NCBI GenBank assembly: GCA_052084925.1
Contig: JBQDEV010000003.1
Location: 208,905-272,904, forward strand
DNA: 64,000 bases
Origin: CmP2 sp052084925
GTDB lineage: Bacteria; Actinomycetota; Actinomycetes; Actinomycetales; Micrococcaceae
Direction: 5' to 3'
Position numbers and translations under genes: made by a program. Below, one piece after another: positions 52,295 through 60,701 of the stretch (position 1 is the stretch's first letter; every line of letters starts with the position of its first letter). The notes under the pieces are model-generated. The model searched no databases, was not told the origin of the DNA, and worked only from the letters and a program-made list of their open reading frames with translations.

Positions 52295-52863
52295 TGCGGC
52301 ACAGAATGCCGAATGTGCTGCGAACAGCAGCCTCATGGATGAGTATTCTCGCAGGATTGCTCTTGTTCTTTGTCGGCGGTCTCACGGTAGCGGACGTTGT
52401 GAATCGAAACTTCCGTGGCCAGTCGATCCTGGGTGTGGTCGAAATATCGACGTTGCTCTTAGTTGCCATCGCGTTCCTAGGTCTTGCGGCTGCTGAGCTA
52501 GGTGGGAAGCATGTGGCAGTGTCCCTCGTTGAGGAGCGGCTCGGACGTAATGGGCGACTCATCCTGAGCGTGATTCGAACGTTGCTGCTCCTGATGCTGG
52601 CAGTCGCACTCTTGGTTGGAATGTTCATGGTCCTCGAAAGCTCGTTCATACGCGGTGAGACCACAAATGACATTCTGCGACTTCCAACCTGGCCCGCGAA
52701 AGTTGTTCTATTCATCTCGTTCGTAGCCTTCTTCGTATCGGCCGTGTGGAAAGAAATTAACATCTTCAGAGCATTGCGTGCTGGTGAAGATCCATTCGAA
52801 GCAGAGAAACAGGCCGATCTAGAGCGCGCCTCGGCAGAATTGGAGGAGTCTCATGAGCATTGA
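52294..52863 (+). CDS. TRAP transporter small permease (DctQ-like)
   Basis: A 189-residue, four-helix protein with the family pattern VADVVNRNFRGQSILGVVEIS in helices 1-2 and a charged C-terminal tail. ATG 52294 overlaps the binding-protein stop by one base and follows AAGGGGAAG; a start at 52273 is less likely. It shields or stabilises the large permease in the membrane. Overlaps the next gene by 11 bp. Confidence 0.88.
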   Translation: MRHRMPNVLRTAASWMSILAGLLLFFVGGLTVADVVNRNFRGQSILGVVEISTLLLVAIAFLGLAAAELGGKHVAVSLVEERLGRNGRLILSVIRTLLLLMLAVALLVGMFMVLESSFIRGETTNDILRLPTWPAKVVLFISFVAFFVSAVWKEINIFRALRAGEDPFEAEKQADLERASAELEESHEH

Positions 52864-54205
52864 GGCAGTTATTGCGGTGTGCGTAGTAATCATTGTCTTC
52901 TTGGGACTGTTGGCGATTCGACTGCACGTCGGCTTATCGCTCATGCTTTCCGGACTGCTGGGCGTGATCATGTTGCGAAGTCTCGACGCAGCGGTGGGGA
53001 CAGCATCGAACCAGCCGTTCTCAACCGCCGCAGACTACTCACTGACGATCATTCCGCTCTTCATTGTGATGGGTGTGCTGGCGGTCCGGGCTGGACTTGC
53101 TCAAGCCGGATTCGATTTTTCCTCAAGAGCACTTAGACGGCTACCTGGAGGAAGCGCGCTGGCATCAATTGCAGGATCCGGCTTGTTCGCAGCGGTTACT
53201 GGTTCAAGTGTTGCCACAGTGGCAACTATGGCTCGAGTCTCGACTGATGCAATTACCAAAGCAGGGTATGGCATCAAATTGGCGGCAGGCGTCGTTTGTG
53301 CGGGTGGTACCCTCGGCGTGCTTATTCCTCCGTCTATTGTCTTGGTACTCTACGGCGTCGTGGCGAGCGAGAGCATTGGACAGCTGTTGCTTGCAGGAAT
53401 CGGTCCGGGTCTTCTAACCATTCTGGCGTATGCCGTGACGGCAATGCTGATCGTAACGATCCAAAAGAGACGTTCAGGTGAGCCATTGGTACGCGCAGAA
53501 CAGGGCCTGTCCAGCCGTCGTCTCAACGGCCAGGCGAAGCCGCGACTGGACCTCATGGGTGTACTGTTCCTGGCAGTCATCTTCACAGCCTCGATTGGCA
53601 CGATCTACATGGGTGTCGCAACGCCAACTGAAGCAGCGTCGTTCGGTGCGATTGCGGCTTTGATCGTCATGCTCCTTCGTGTGCGGCCACCAAAGTGGCT
53701 GAGCTCGTTGAAGGAATCCATGACGGAAGCTATTGGTCTAACCGCCATGACGTTCTTGCTCATGACTGGTGCTGGCGTATTTACCTACTTCCTAGCGTTG
53801 TCGGGGACGAGTTCTTCACTTGTGAATGCAGTCATCGGTGCAGACTTTCCCCCGTATCTGGTGCTAGTTCTTTGTCTGGCATTGTTGCTACCGCTGGGAA
53901 TGTTCCTCGACGGAATTTCTATGATCCTGATTGCTGCTCCCTTACTGCATCCGATTCTGACTGGATACGGATTCGACGGCATCTGGCTGGGCATTCTGAT
54001 CGTGAAAGTTGCTGAAATGGCGTTGATTACTCCTCCTGTCGGAATGAACGCATTCGTATATTCAGGTGCGGTTCGTGAAGCCGGGTTGTTCACGGTGTTC
54101 CGTGGAATCGTTCCGTTTATCGTGGCCGATCTTGTCGTTGTGGCGATTCTGATCCTGGTGCCCGACATCGTTACGTTCTTGCCAGAGCTTTCGTCGGCGC
54201 AATAG
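52853..54205 (+). CDS. TRAP transporter large permease (DctM-like)
   Basis: A 450-residue permease of about 12-13 helices. GSSVATVATMARVSTDAI, the GVVCAGGTLGVLIPPSI stretch and VAEMALITPPVGMNAFV are hallmark DctM segments, including the two hairpin tips thought to bind Na+. It imports the organic acid with sodium. It is the last gene of the operon and is followed by a strong hairpin. Confidence 0.93.
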   Translation: MSIEAVIAVCVVIIVFLGLLAIRLHVGLSLMLSGLLGVIMLRSLDAAVGTASNQPFSTAADYSLTIIPLFIVMGVLAVRAGLAQAGFDFSSRALRRLPGGSALASIAGSGLFAAVTGSSVATVATMARVSTDAITKAGYGIKLAAGVVCAGGTLGVLIPPSIVLVLYGVVASESIGQLLLAGIGPGLLTILAYAVTAMLIVTIQKRRSGEPLVRAEQGLSSRRLNGQAKPRLDLMGVLFLAVIFTASIGTIYMGVATPTEAASFGAIAALIVMLLRVRPPKWLSSLKESMTEAIGLTAMTFLLMTGAGVFTYFLALSGTSSSLVNAVIGADFPPYLVLVLCLALLLPLGMFLDGISMILIAAPLLHPILTGYGFDGIWLGILIVKVAEMALITPPVGMNAFVYSGAVREAGLFTVFRGIVPFIVADLVVVAILILVPDIVTFLPELSSAQ

Positions 54206-54217
54206 GAAGCAAGTGAG

Positions 54218-54260
54218 ATGACGCAGGCGCGAACCCATGTTGGGTTCGCGCCTGCGTCAT
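54218..54260. terminator. strong bidirectional terminator
   Basis: A perfect 20-bp stem (ATGACGCAGGCGCGAACCCA at 54218-54237 with 54241-54260) and a 3-base loop, followed by a T-rich stretch. It lies between the convergent TRAP and acs genes. Confidence 0.9.
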
Positions 54261-54301
54261 TTGGTTAGTTGGTTCGTCTATCAGCTCCGCGCGCGTATTA
54301 C

Positions 54302-56437
54302 TCAACCGGCGCGGTGGGTGCGCATGACCTCGGCGATTTGGGCGACGCAGGGTTCGTTCTGCAGGCTGGTCGTGTCGCCCAGGGTGTCGTCCTGGTAGAG
54401 CTGGGTGAGCAGCCGGCGCATGATCTTCCCCGAGCGCGTCTTGGGCACATCGGGGACGAACACCACATCGCGGGGCTTGGCCACCGGGCCGATCACCTTG
54501 GCCACCAGGGAACGCAGCTCGGCTGCGGCGTCGCCGTCGGCGCCGAAACCGTCGCGGGCCACCACGAAGGCCACCGCGGCGTGGCCGGTCTTCGGGTCGG
54601 ACACGGGGCACACCCCGGCCTCGGTGACCTGCGGGTGGGTGACCAGGGCGGACTCGATCTCGATGGTGGAGAGTCGGTGCCCGGAGATGTTGATGACGTC
54701 GTCGATACGGCCCAGGATCCAGATGTCGCCGTCGTCGTCGATCTTCGCGCCATCACCGGCGAGGAACCAGCCCTGCTGAACGTAGTTCTTCCAGTAGGAG
54801 TGGAAGAACCGTGCCGGGTTGCCCCAGACGGTGCGCGCCATGGAGGGCAGCGGGCGGGTGACCACGATCTTGCCCTGCACCTGGGTGGGGGTGGGCTGGG
54901 CCTCGTCGTCGACAACGGCGGTGGCCATGCCGGGCAGCGGTCGCGAACCGGATCCGGGCTTGAACCGGGTGTCGGTCTGGCGTGGGGAGATCACGGTGGC
55001 TCCGGTCTCGGACTGCCACCAGGTGTCGACCATGGGCACGCCCACCGACGGGTCCGAGGGGTCGTCAATGCGGCGGGAGTCGCGGCCGATTTGGGAGCGG
55101 CCCCAGCCCCAGGCCTCAGGATTCACCGCCTCGCCCACAGTGCCGAGCAGCCGTATCGAGCTGAGGTCGTATTGGGCGGGGATGCCCTCGGCGTGCCAGC
55201 CCTTCAGGGAGCGCAGCAGGGTGGGGGCCGTGTAGTAGCTGGTGACGCCGTAGCGCTCGATCACCTCGAAGTGCCGGCCCGGGTGCGGGGCATTGGGCAC
55301 GCCCTCGTAGATCACCTGGGTGGCGCCGTTGGAGAGCGGTCCGTAGAGCTCGTAGGTGTGGGCGGTGACCCAGGCCAAATCGGCCGTGCACCAGTGGACG
55401 TCGCGATCGCGCTGGGTGACGTCGGGGTTCGCGAAGAGGTAGTCGTAGGTCCAGGAGGCGGCGGTGAGGTAGCCGGCGGAGGTGTGCACCAGGCCCTTCG
55501 GCTGACCGGTGGTGCCGGAGGTGTACATGATGAACAGCGGGTTCTCGGCGTCGAAGAATTCCGGGGTGTGCTGCTCGGATTGCGTGGTGACGACGTCGTG
55601 CCACCACACATCGCGACCCGGCACCCAATCGATGGTGTCGCGGTGCCCGGTGCGGTCGATGACGAGGACGTGCTCGATGCTGTTCTCACCGGACACGGCT
55701 TCGTCGGCGTTGGCCTTCACCGGGACCGAGGTGCCGCGGCGGAACTGACCGTCGGTGGTGACCAGCAGCTTCGCGCCGGTGTCCTCCACACGGAAGCGCA
55801 GCGCCTCGGCGGAGAAGCCGCCGAACACCAGGGAGTGCACCGCGCCGATGCGGGCGCAGGCCAGGGTGATCACCACGGTCTCCACGAGCACCGGCAGGTA
55901 AATCACCACGCGGTCGCCGCGGCCGATGCCCAGGGACTCGAGCGCGTTGGCTGCCTGGTTCACTTCCTTCTGCAACTGCGCATAGGTGACGGCGCGGCGG
56001 TCTCCGGGTTCGCCCTCGAAGTAGAGCGCGACGGTGTCGCCGCGGCCAGCCTCGACGTGGCGGTCCACGCAGTTCACGGCCACGTTGAGCGTGCCGCCCG
56101 TGAACCACTCCATCACCGGGCCTCGCTCTTCGGCAGGGTTCGGGGCGGTCCAGGAGTGAACGGTGTCGAACGGGGTCTCCCAGTCCAGGCGCTGAGCGGC
56201 GGCCTCCCAGAAGGCGATGCGATGGGCCTCGTCGACGGACTGACCGTCACCACGTCCGCCGTGGAGCTTGTCGGCTGGGCGTCCCGGGTGCACATCGGCG
56301 TCGGCGGCGTCGACGATTTCTGCGGGCAGGGGACCGGGCTGGCGTTTCGGACGATGCTGGTACTGCTCGGTGAAGAGTTCGGCGGCCAAGCCTGCGGGCC
56401 AGGTGACGGTGGCGTGATCGGCGGGTGAAGAAGACAC
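54302..56437 (-). CDS. acs: acetyl-CoA synthetase (AMP-forming)
   Basis: A 711-residue ANL-family enzyme that activates acetate to acetyl-CoA through acetyl-AMP. YTSGTTGQPKGLVHT is the A3 P-loop, DTWWQSETGA carries the A5 motif, and TRSGKIMRRLL near the C terminus contains the lysine that is acetylated to switch the enzyme off. It is longer than usual (about 650). GTG 56437 follows AAAGAGG. A SAM-I type riboswitch ends 17 bp upstream, which is unexpected for acs and suggests control by methionine/SAM status. An equally long frame on the other strand is a shadow. Confidence 0.95.
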   Translation of the reverse strand: MSSSPADHATVTWPAGLAAELFTEQYQHRPKRQPGPLPAEIVDAADADVHPGRPADKLHGGRGDGQSVDEAHRIAFWEAAAQRLDWETPFDTVHSWTAPNPAEERGPVMEWFTGGTLNVAVNCVDRHVEAGRGDTVALYFEGEPGDRRAVTYAQLQKEVNQAANALESLGIGRGDRVVIYLPVLVETVVITLACARIGAVHSLVFGGFSAEALRFRVEDTGAKLLVTTDGQFRRGTSVPVKANADEAVSGENSIEHVLVIDRTGHRDTIDWVPGRDVWWHDVVTTQSEQHTPEFFDAENPLFIMYTSGTTGQPKGLVHTSAGYLTAASWTYDYLFANPDVTQRDRDVHWCTADLAWVTAHTYELYGPLSNGATQVIYEGVPNAPHPGRHFEVIERYGVTSYYTAPTLLRSLKGWHAEGIPAQYDLSSIRLLGTVGEAVNPEAWGWGRSQIGRDSRRIDDPSDPSVGVPMVDTWWQSETGATVISPRQTDTRFKPGSGSRPLPGMATAVVDDEAQPTPTQVQGKIVVTRPLPSMARTVWGNPARFFHSYWKNYVQQGWFLAGDGAKIDDDGDIWILGRIDDVINISGHRLSTIEIESALVTHPQVTEAGVCPVSDPKTGHAAVAFVVARDGFGADGDAAAELRSLVAKVIGPVAKPRDVVFVPDVPKTRSGKIMRRLLTQLYQDDTLGDTTSLQNEPCVAQIAEVMRTHRAG

Positions 56438-56453
56438 GGGAATAAACCTCTTT

Positions 56454-56547
56454 CCATCGTTTCTGGCGGTAGCACCCTCGCCCGCGAAAATTCACGGCAG
56501 GGTTGCTGCGGCGTCGTCGATCCAGATCTCTCGGCCGCTCGGGATGG
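56454..56547 (-). promoter_or_regulatory. SAM-I (S-box) riboswitch upstream of acs
   Basis: On the minus strand the element contains, in order, CCATC (P1), AGCGGCCGAGAGATCTGG, GACGCCGCAGCAACCCT, GGGTGCTACCGCCAG and closing GATGG (P1'). These are the conserved core segments of the S-box. The P1' strand runs into GGAAAGAGG, the ribosome binding site of acs, so ligand binding probably hides it. A near twin stands before the sulfonate-type ABC operon at 62615-62728. An intrinsic terminator is not seen, so translational control is inferred. Confidence 0.85.
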
Positions 56548-56579
56548 TCAGATTCCAGTCTACAAACCGAGGCTGTGCC

Positions 56580-57827
56580 TCAGCTCCACAGTGACGAAAT
56601 GGGTAGCACGTGAAGCCGGTCACCGAGCTTCATGGATTTGTCGCCGCCGTAGAGGACCACGGACGCAGCCACCCGGTCGCCGAGTTCCTGACTCAGTGCC
56701 TCCATGGCATTCCAGGAACCGGGTCGGAGCGTGGAGCTGGACTTCACCTCAATCAGGATCAGCGAGCCAGCGGCTGTTTCGATGACAACGTCGACTTCAC
56801 GACCGCGAGACCGGTAGTGAAAGACTCGGTACGAGGTCTCACTCCATTCTCGTTGTTTCAAGATTTCGGACACGACGAACTGCTCGACCAGAGCGCCGTA
56901 GTATTCGATTCCGCCGGGGGAGCGTGCCGTCGACGCCGTGAGGCCGGTGAGGGATGCGGCCATGCCAGTATCCAGCAGACTCACCTTGGGACGGCGGGTT
57001 TCTCGGCCGAGTACTCCGAGTCCCCAGCTCGGGGTCTCCTGGAGCAAATACATGGTGCTGCAGAGATCCAGATATCCGCGGGCGGTGTTCTCCGCGATTC
57101 CTAGATGGCGTGCGAATTTCGCGATGACCAATTCTGAGGCGCCCTGGGCGGCGATCATCTGCACGAGACTGCCGAGGTGCTGGCTGAAGGAGCCTGCATT
57201 GAGCTCGGTGGCATCGTGAGTAGTGAGTCGTTCCAGATAAGACTCAAACCAGCGAGTGCGCGATCGACCTTCACGCAGAGAAGGTTCCGGGAAGCCTCCG
57301 GAGAGAACCAAATCCATGAGCGGCGGGGATGCAGAGGTGTCTGAGGTGCGGCCGAGAGTCTCTTGGGACAGGATTGCAGTCACGAAATCTTCCGGCGTTG
57401 CTCTGGAGAACCGCTCACCCACCGAGAAGGGGCGTAGTGTCAGCGAATCAGCCCGCCCGGCCAGCGAGTCCCCCGTGCCGGGAAGGCGGAGGAGATTGGC
57501 TGAGCCGGTCAGGAAGAAGCGCCCCGGTTGGCGATCTCTGTCCACGGCTGCTTTCAACGCGAGCATGAGGCGGGGTTCGCGCTGTGCCTCGTCGATCACC
57601 ATCAGTTCGTCGGGATGCTGCTGAACGAAGGCGGCCGGATCGTAGCGAAGAAGGGTCAGGACGTATTCGTCATCGAGGGTGTAGTAATGAGCAGGTATGT
57701 GCCGGGCGATTTCCTGGGCCAGCGTGGATTTTCCTGCTTGTCGTGCGCCTTGGAGCACCAGGACAGGGCTCTCGGTGAGGATCTCCTGTGCAAGCGGCAG
57801 CAAGTGTCTGGAACGAAGGTCTGACAT
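56580..57827 (-). CDS. AAA-family ATPase with DUF4143 domain
   Basis: A 415-residue P-loop protein. Walker A is GARQAGKST (about residues 27-35), Walker B is LMVIDEAQ, and FFLTGSANLL is the sensor region of the AAA_14 group. The second half contains the DUF4143 segment with a PD-(D/E)xK-like arrangement (REVDVVIET, LILIEVKSSS), so nuclease-like activity is possible. ATG 57827 is taken as start; no clear ribosome binding site, and upstream in-frame starts overlap the 22-bp repeats. These ATPases are widespread and of unknown role. The repeats upstream suggest tight control. Confidence 0.82.
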   Translation of the reverse strand: MSDLRSRHLLPLAQEILTESPVLVLQGARQAGKSTLAQEIARHIPAHYYTLDDEYVLTLLRYDPAAFVQQHPDELMVIDEAQREPRLMLALKAAVDRDRQPGRFFLTGSANLLRLPGTGDSLAGRADSLTLRPFSVGERFSRATPEDFVTAILSQETLGRTSDTSASPPLMDLVLSGGFPEPSLREGRSRTRWFESYLERLTTHDATELNAGSFSQHLGSLVQMIAAQGASELVIAKFARHLGIAENTARGYLDLCSTMYLLQETPSWGLGVLGRETRRPKVSLLDTGMAASLTGLTASTARSPGGIEYYGALVEQFVVSEILKQREWSETSYRVFHYRSRGREVDVVIETAAGSLILIEVKSSSTLRPGSWNAMEALSQELGDRVAASVVLYGGDKSMKLGDRLHVLPISSLWS

Positions 57828-57846
57828 GCATTCAGCATAGCCGACC

Positions 57847-57947
57847 TGCAGATCTGCCACCACAGATTTGCAGATTTGCCAGCCAGCGTCTGCAGATTTG
57901 CCACCTATGGATTGCAGATTTGCCAGGGATCATCTGCAGATCTGCCA
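57847..57947. repeat. five direct repeats with exact 22-bp period
   Basis: TGCAGATYTGCCA (Y = T or C) starts at 57847, 57869, 57891, 57913 and 57935. The spacing is exactly 22 bp each time. The 9-base spacers differ from one another. The array lies between the ATPase start and the osmC 3' end. A 22-bp period is not codon compatible, so it is not a coding repeat. It could be a multi-dimer operator or an iteron-like protein-binding array. Confidence 0.85.
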
Positions 57948-57962
57948 CCTTCATTGGGACGC

Positions 57963-58002
57963 ACGAAAGCCGCAGGCATCGGGGATGCTCTGCGGCTCTC
58001 GT
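57963..58002. terminator. hairpin terminator downstream of osmC
   Basis: Arms ACGAAAGCCGCAGGCATC and GATGCTCTGCGGCTCTCGT pair with one mismatch and one bulge, 18 bp after the osmC stop on the minus strand. It separates osmC from the repeat array. Confidence 0.6.
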
Positions 58003-58019
58003 GAAGGTCTTTGCGCGGG

Positions 58020-58613
58020 TCAGGCGTCGGCGTTGGTTACCGTGAGGAACGGTGCGGGGGCGTCGACGGCCTGGTTGCGGTTCTCGAAGCCCAGCGCGTT
58101 GTTCAGTGCGTTTTCGGCATCGAACTCGACGACCTTCTCGGCGAACTGCCACTGCACGGTGACCTCGGAGCCGGCCGCTGAGCGGATCAGATTGATGGCG
58201 GGGCAGGTGTGCTCGACGTCGCGAGCGAACTGGGTGAGTTTCTGCTCGTCGCGTTCGGAGGTGGCGACCACGATGTTGAGCTGCAGGGTGTGGAAGTGGG
58301 GCTGGACGTCGGCTTTGCCTTCGAGGCCGCGCAGGTCCTGGGCTGCATAGACGTAAGTGTGGACGCCGTCGAGTGGCAGGTCCCGGGCGCCGGCCTGGGC
58401 TTCGATCACCACAGAGACGCAGCCATTGAGCGCTCCGATGATGTATTCCATGGGGTTCGGGCCCTCATTCTTGCCGCCCATTTCGGTGGGCTCATCCACG
58501 AGGAATGAGTAGCCGCCGGCGGTGACGGTGGTCTGGGCGCTACCGTGCCAGACACCGGAGGTGCGGTGAGAAACGGAGGATTCTACGGAGGGTGCATCTG
58601 CGAAAGTCGTCAT
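58020..58613 (-). CDS. OsmC family peroxiredoxin-like protein
   Basis: A 197-residue OsmC/Ohr-fold protein. The two expected redox cysteines are present in ALNGCVSVV and HTCPAINLI. GGKNEGPNPMEYIIGAL is the typical dimer-interface loop. It reduces organic hydroperoxides using a thiol donor; the exact subgroup (OsmC, YhfA-like) is unclear. It has an N-terminal extension of about 20 residues. It stands alone between two hairpins. Confidence 0.88.
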   Translation of the reverse strand: MTTFADAPSVESSVSHRTSGVWHGSAQTTVTAGGYSFLVDEPTEMGGKNEGPNPMEYIIGALNGCVSVVIEAQAGARDLPLDGVHTYVYAAQDLRGLEGKADVQPHFHTLQLNIVVATSERDEQKLTQFARDVEHTCPAINLIRSAAGSEVTVQWQFAEKVVEFDAENALNNALGFENRNQAVDAPAPFLTVTNADA

Positions 58614-58684
58614 GGGTGCCAGCCTAGGGTGATGCCAGGATCGCGTCGAGGGGGTCGCAACCTGGCCGCAACATCAGGACATAG

Positions 58685-58731
58685 CACTGCCCCAGCCGCT
58701 CGGTACGAATACCGGAGCGGCCGGGGCAGTG
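58685..58731. terminator. hairpin terminator downstream of catA
   Basis: A long imperfect stem (CACTGCCCC-A-GCCGCTC with its complement, 58685-58704 and 58711-58731) lies 41 bp after the catA stop. One mismatch and one bulge. Confidence 0.65.
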
Positions 58732-58771
58732 ACAGTCAGTGTGATGACCAGAGTGATGATCTGGTGGGTGA

Positions 58772-59623
58772 TCAGCGCTCCGGGTCCAACACGAAGTCGT
58801 AGGTGGTCTGGTTGCCCTGGCCTTCGGCCGGCTGGACGTCGAGCACCAGCTCCGGCTTCACCGCCGAGGCGATGTCGTCGTCGTTGTGCTCGTCGCCGGG
58901 GAAGTAGAGCTGCGCGGTGAGCAGCTCGTGCCCGGGTGCGGAGACCTTCAGGTGCAGGTGGGCGGGGCGCCAGGCGTGCCATCCGGCCGCGGCGATCAGC
59001 TGACCGCAGGCGCCATCAGTGGGGATCTGGTACGGCGCGGGCTGGATGGTGTCGATGGCGTAGTTGCCCTGCTCATCAACGGTGAAGGTGCCGCGCAGGT
59101 TCCACTCGGGCAGGTTCGGTGCAAACTGAGAGTAGAAGCCCTCGGCGTCGGCCTGCCACAGTTCCACCTTCGCGTCGGGCAGGACGGAACCGTCGGTGGA
59201 GCGAACCTGGCCCTGGAAGAGCAGCGGGGTGCCGGGCTCGTCATCACGGGTGGGTATGGTCCGGTTGTCCGCGGGCTGCGGCGCTTCCGGCACGTAGTAG
59301 GGACCTTCGATGGAGCCCTTGTTGCCTTCGCGGTGCTCGGTGGCCACGTCTTCGACCGAGTGCTCGAGCCAGACGTCGAGAAACAGCGGCCATTCGCCGT
59401 CTTCGCCGACCTTGATCAGCCACGCCTTCAGGGCGTTGAACTCGTCATAGCTGACCTTTTTGTCCAGGATGATCTGGTTGGCGGCACCCACCAGGGCGCT
59501 GGCCAGTTCGTTGACGCGCTCCTGGGAGGCCTCGACTTTCGAGAGTTTGCCGGAGCGGCGGAAGGTATCAGTGGCGGAAGCGCCCGAGGCGGCGGCACTG
59601 GCTTCGGTGGTGTCCTGAGTCAT
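58772..59623 (-). CDS. catA: catechol 1,2-dioxygenase (intradiol)
   Basis: A 283-residue ferric dioxygenase that opens catechol to cis,cis-muconate. The Fe ligands are Tyr in GPYYVP, Tyr in PAPYQIPTDG, and the two His of RPAHLHLKV. An Ala/Ser-rich N-terminal tail of about 25 residues precedes the helical dimerisation domain (about 30-105). AGGAG precedes ATG 59623; the frame from 59695 is less likely. It is a single gene; catB/catC are not in the window. The HpaB-like hydroxylase at 62835 could supply catechol. Confidence 0.93.
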   Translation of the reverse strand: MTQDTTEASAAASGASATDTFRRSGKLSKVEASQERVNELASALVGAANQIILDKKVSYDEFNALKAWLIKVGEDGEWPLFLDVWLEHSVEDVATEHREGNKGSIEGPYYVPEAPQPADNRTIPTRDDEPGTPLLFQGQVRSTDGSVLPDAKVELWQADAEGFYSQFAPNLPEWNLRGTFTVDEQGNYAIDTIQPAPYQIPTDGACGQLIAAAGWHAWRPAHLHLKVSAPGHELLTAQLYFPGDEHNDDDIASAVKPELVLDVQPAEGQGNQTTYDFVLDPER

Positions 59624-59721
59624 CTCGATCTCCTCATGTCTCCGTGTGAGACGTATAGAACGGGTGCGATGGTGAGGCCCCGCGACGCGTTTCACACGGG
59701 CATCCCACGCCGTCTATGGTG

Positions 59722-59733
59722 TGATCCGGATCA
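59722..59733. promoter_or_regulatory. palindrome upstream of catA
   Basis: TGATCCGGATCA is a perfect 12-bp palindrome 99 bp upstream of the catA start, in a 224-bp gap without a gene (59624-59847). A second small inverted repeat, ACTCAG-AGC-CTGAGT, lies at 59796-59810. The first may be an operator; no regulator gene is adjacent. Confidence 0.35.
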
Positions 59734-59847
59734 TAGGGTGTATGTCTCCAGGCTAGGACGCGGTGAGGAGGAATAGAAATACCTTCTACTGTCAGACTCA
59801 GAGCCTGAGTGTATCAATCAGGGTGTTCTGAGATTCTAAAGAGCGGT

Positions 59848-60696
59848 TCAAGCCCAGCGACGCACAGCCCAGCGCTCGAGCACCCCGAGCAGGGCGTCGG
59901 TGAGTTTGCCGATGACGGCCAGCAGGATGATGGCCAGGATGAGTCGGTCGGTCCGGCCGTTGTTCTGCGAGTCGGTGAGCAGGAAGCCCAGCCCCATGGA
60001 GGAGGCGATGAGTTCCGCGGCCACCAGGAAGAGCCAGGCCTGGGCCAGTGCCAGCCGCAGTCCGGAGAAGATCGCCGGAACGACAGCGGGCAACTGCACG
60101 GTGAGCAGCAGTCGGGTGCCGTGGTAGCCGAAGGCCCGGCCCGCTTCGACCAGGTGCGGGTCCACGTGGCGCAGCGCGGAGTACAGGGTGGTGAACACGG
60201 GGAAGAACGCGCCGATCGCGATCAGGGTGACTTTCGAGTTTTCGCCGATCTGCAGCCACAGGATCAGCAGCGGCACCCAGGCCAGCGACGGCACGGCGCG
60301 CAGTGCGCCCAGCAACGGTGAGAAGAGGGCATCAGCCCAGCGGGAGAGGCCCAACGCGGAGCCGAAGGTTAGTCCCAGCACGGCTCCGATGCCGAAGCCC
60401 AGCAGCACGCGCTGTACCGAGATGCCGATGTGCTGCCAGAGCTCGCCGCGCTCGATCAGGCTGAGCCCAGCGTTGAACACGGCGGAGGGGGAGGGTAGCT
60501 GTACGGCCGAGAACACCCCGGCGGCGGTGACCGCCCACCAGAGAGCCAGCAGTACCAGGGGCACCACGGCACCCACGAGCACGGCCACACCGCGCCGGTT
60601 CAGCAACGAGCTGCGTTTGCGCGGGGGCGCGACGGTGGATACTGGCTCCGACGTCGGGTCAGTAGCGGGCGCCGGGTTCTGGATGGTGGCGCTCAT
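59848..60696 (-). CDS. sulfonate-type ABC transporter permease (SsuC-like)
   Basis: A 282-residue permease with six helices. GRAFGYHGTRLLLTVQLPAVVPAIFSGLRLAL is the EAA coupling loop of the SsuC/TauC/nitrate group (positions about 185-215). ATG 60696 has GGAG nine bases upstream; GTG 60705 overlaps the binding-protein gene. Last gene of a three-gene operon under a SAM riboswitch, which favours organosulfur uptake. Confidence 0.9.
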   Translation of the reverse strand: MSATIQNPAPATDPTSEPVSTVAPPRKRSSLLNRRGVAVLVGAVVPLVLLALWWAVTAAGVFSAVQLPSPSAVFNAGLSLIERGELWQHIGISVQRVLLGFGIGAVLGLTFGSALGLSRWADALFSPLLGALRAVPSLAWVPLLILWLQIGENSKVTLIAIGAFFPVFTTLYSALRHVDPHLVEAGRAFGYHGTRLLLTVQLPAVVPAIFSGLRLALAQAWLFLVAAELIASSMGLGFLLTDSQNNGRTDRLILAIILLAVIGKLTDALLGVLERWAVRRWA

Positions 60697-60701
60697 TGGG
60701 C

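Noticed and set aside
54269..56428. 719-residue plus-strand frame opposite acs
   Set aside because: Gly/His/Val-rich antisense shadow caused by high G+C at third codon positions; acs on the minus strand has all family motifs.
57847..57947. CRISPR array
   Set aside because: Repeats are 13 bp with 9-base spacers, far shorter than CRISPR units, and there are no cas genes.
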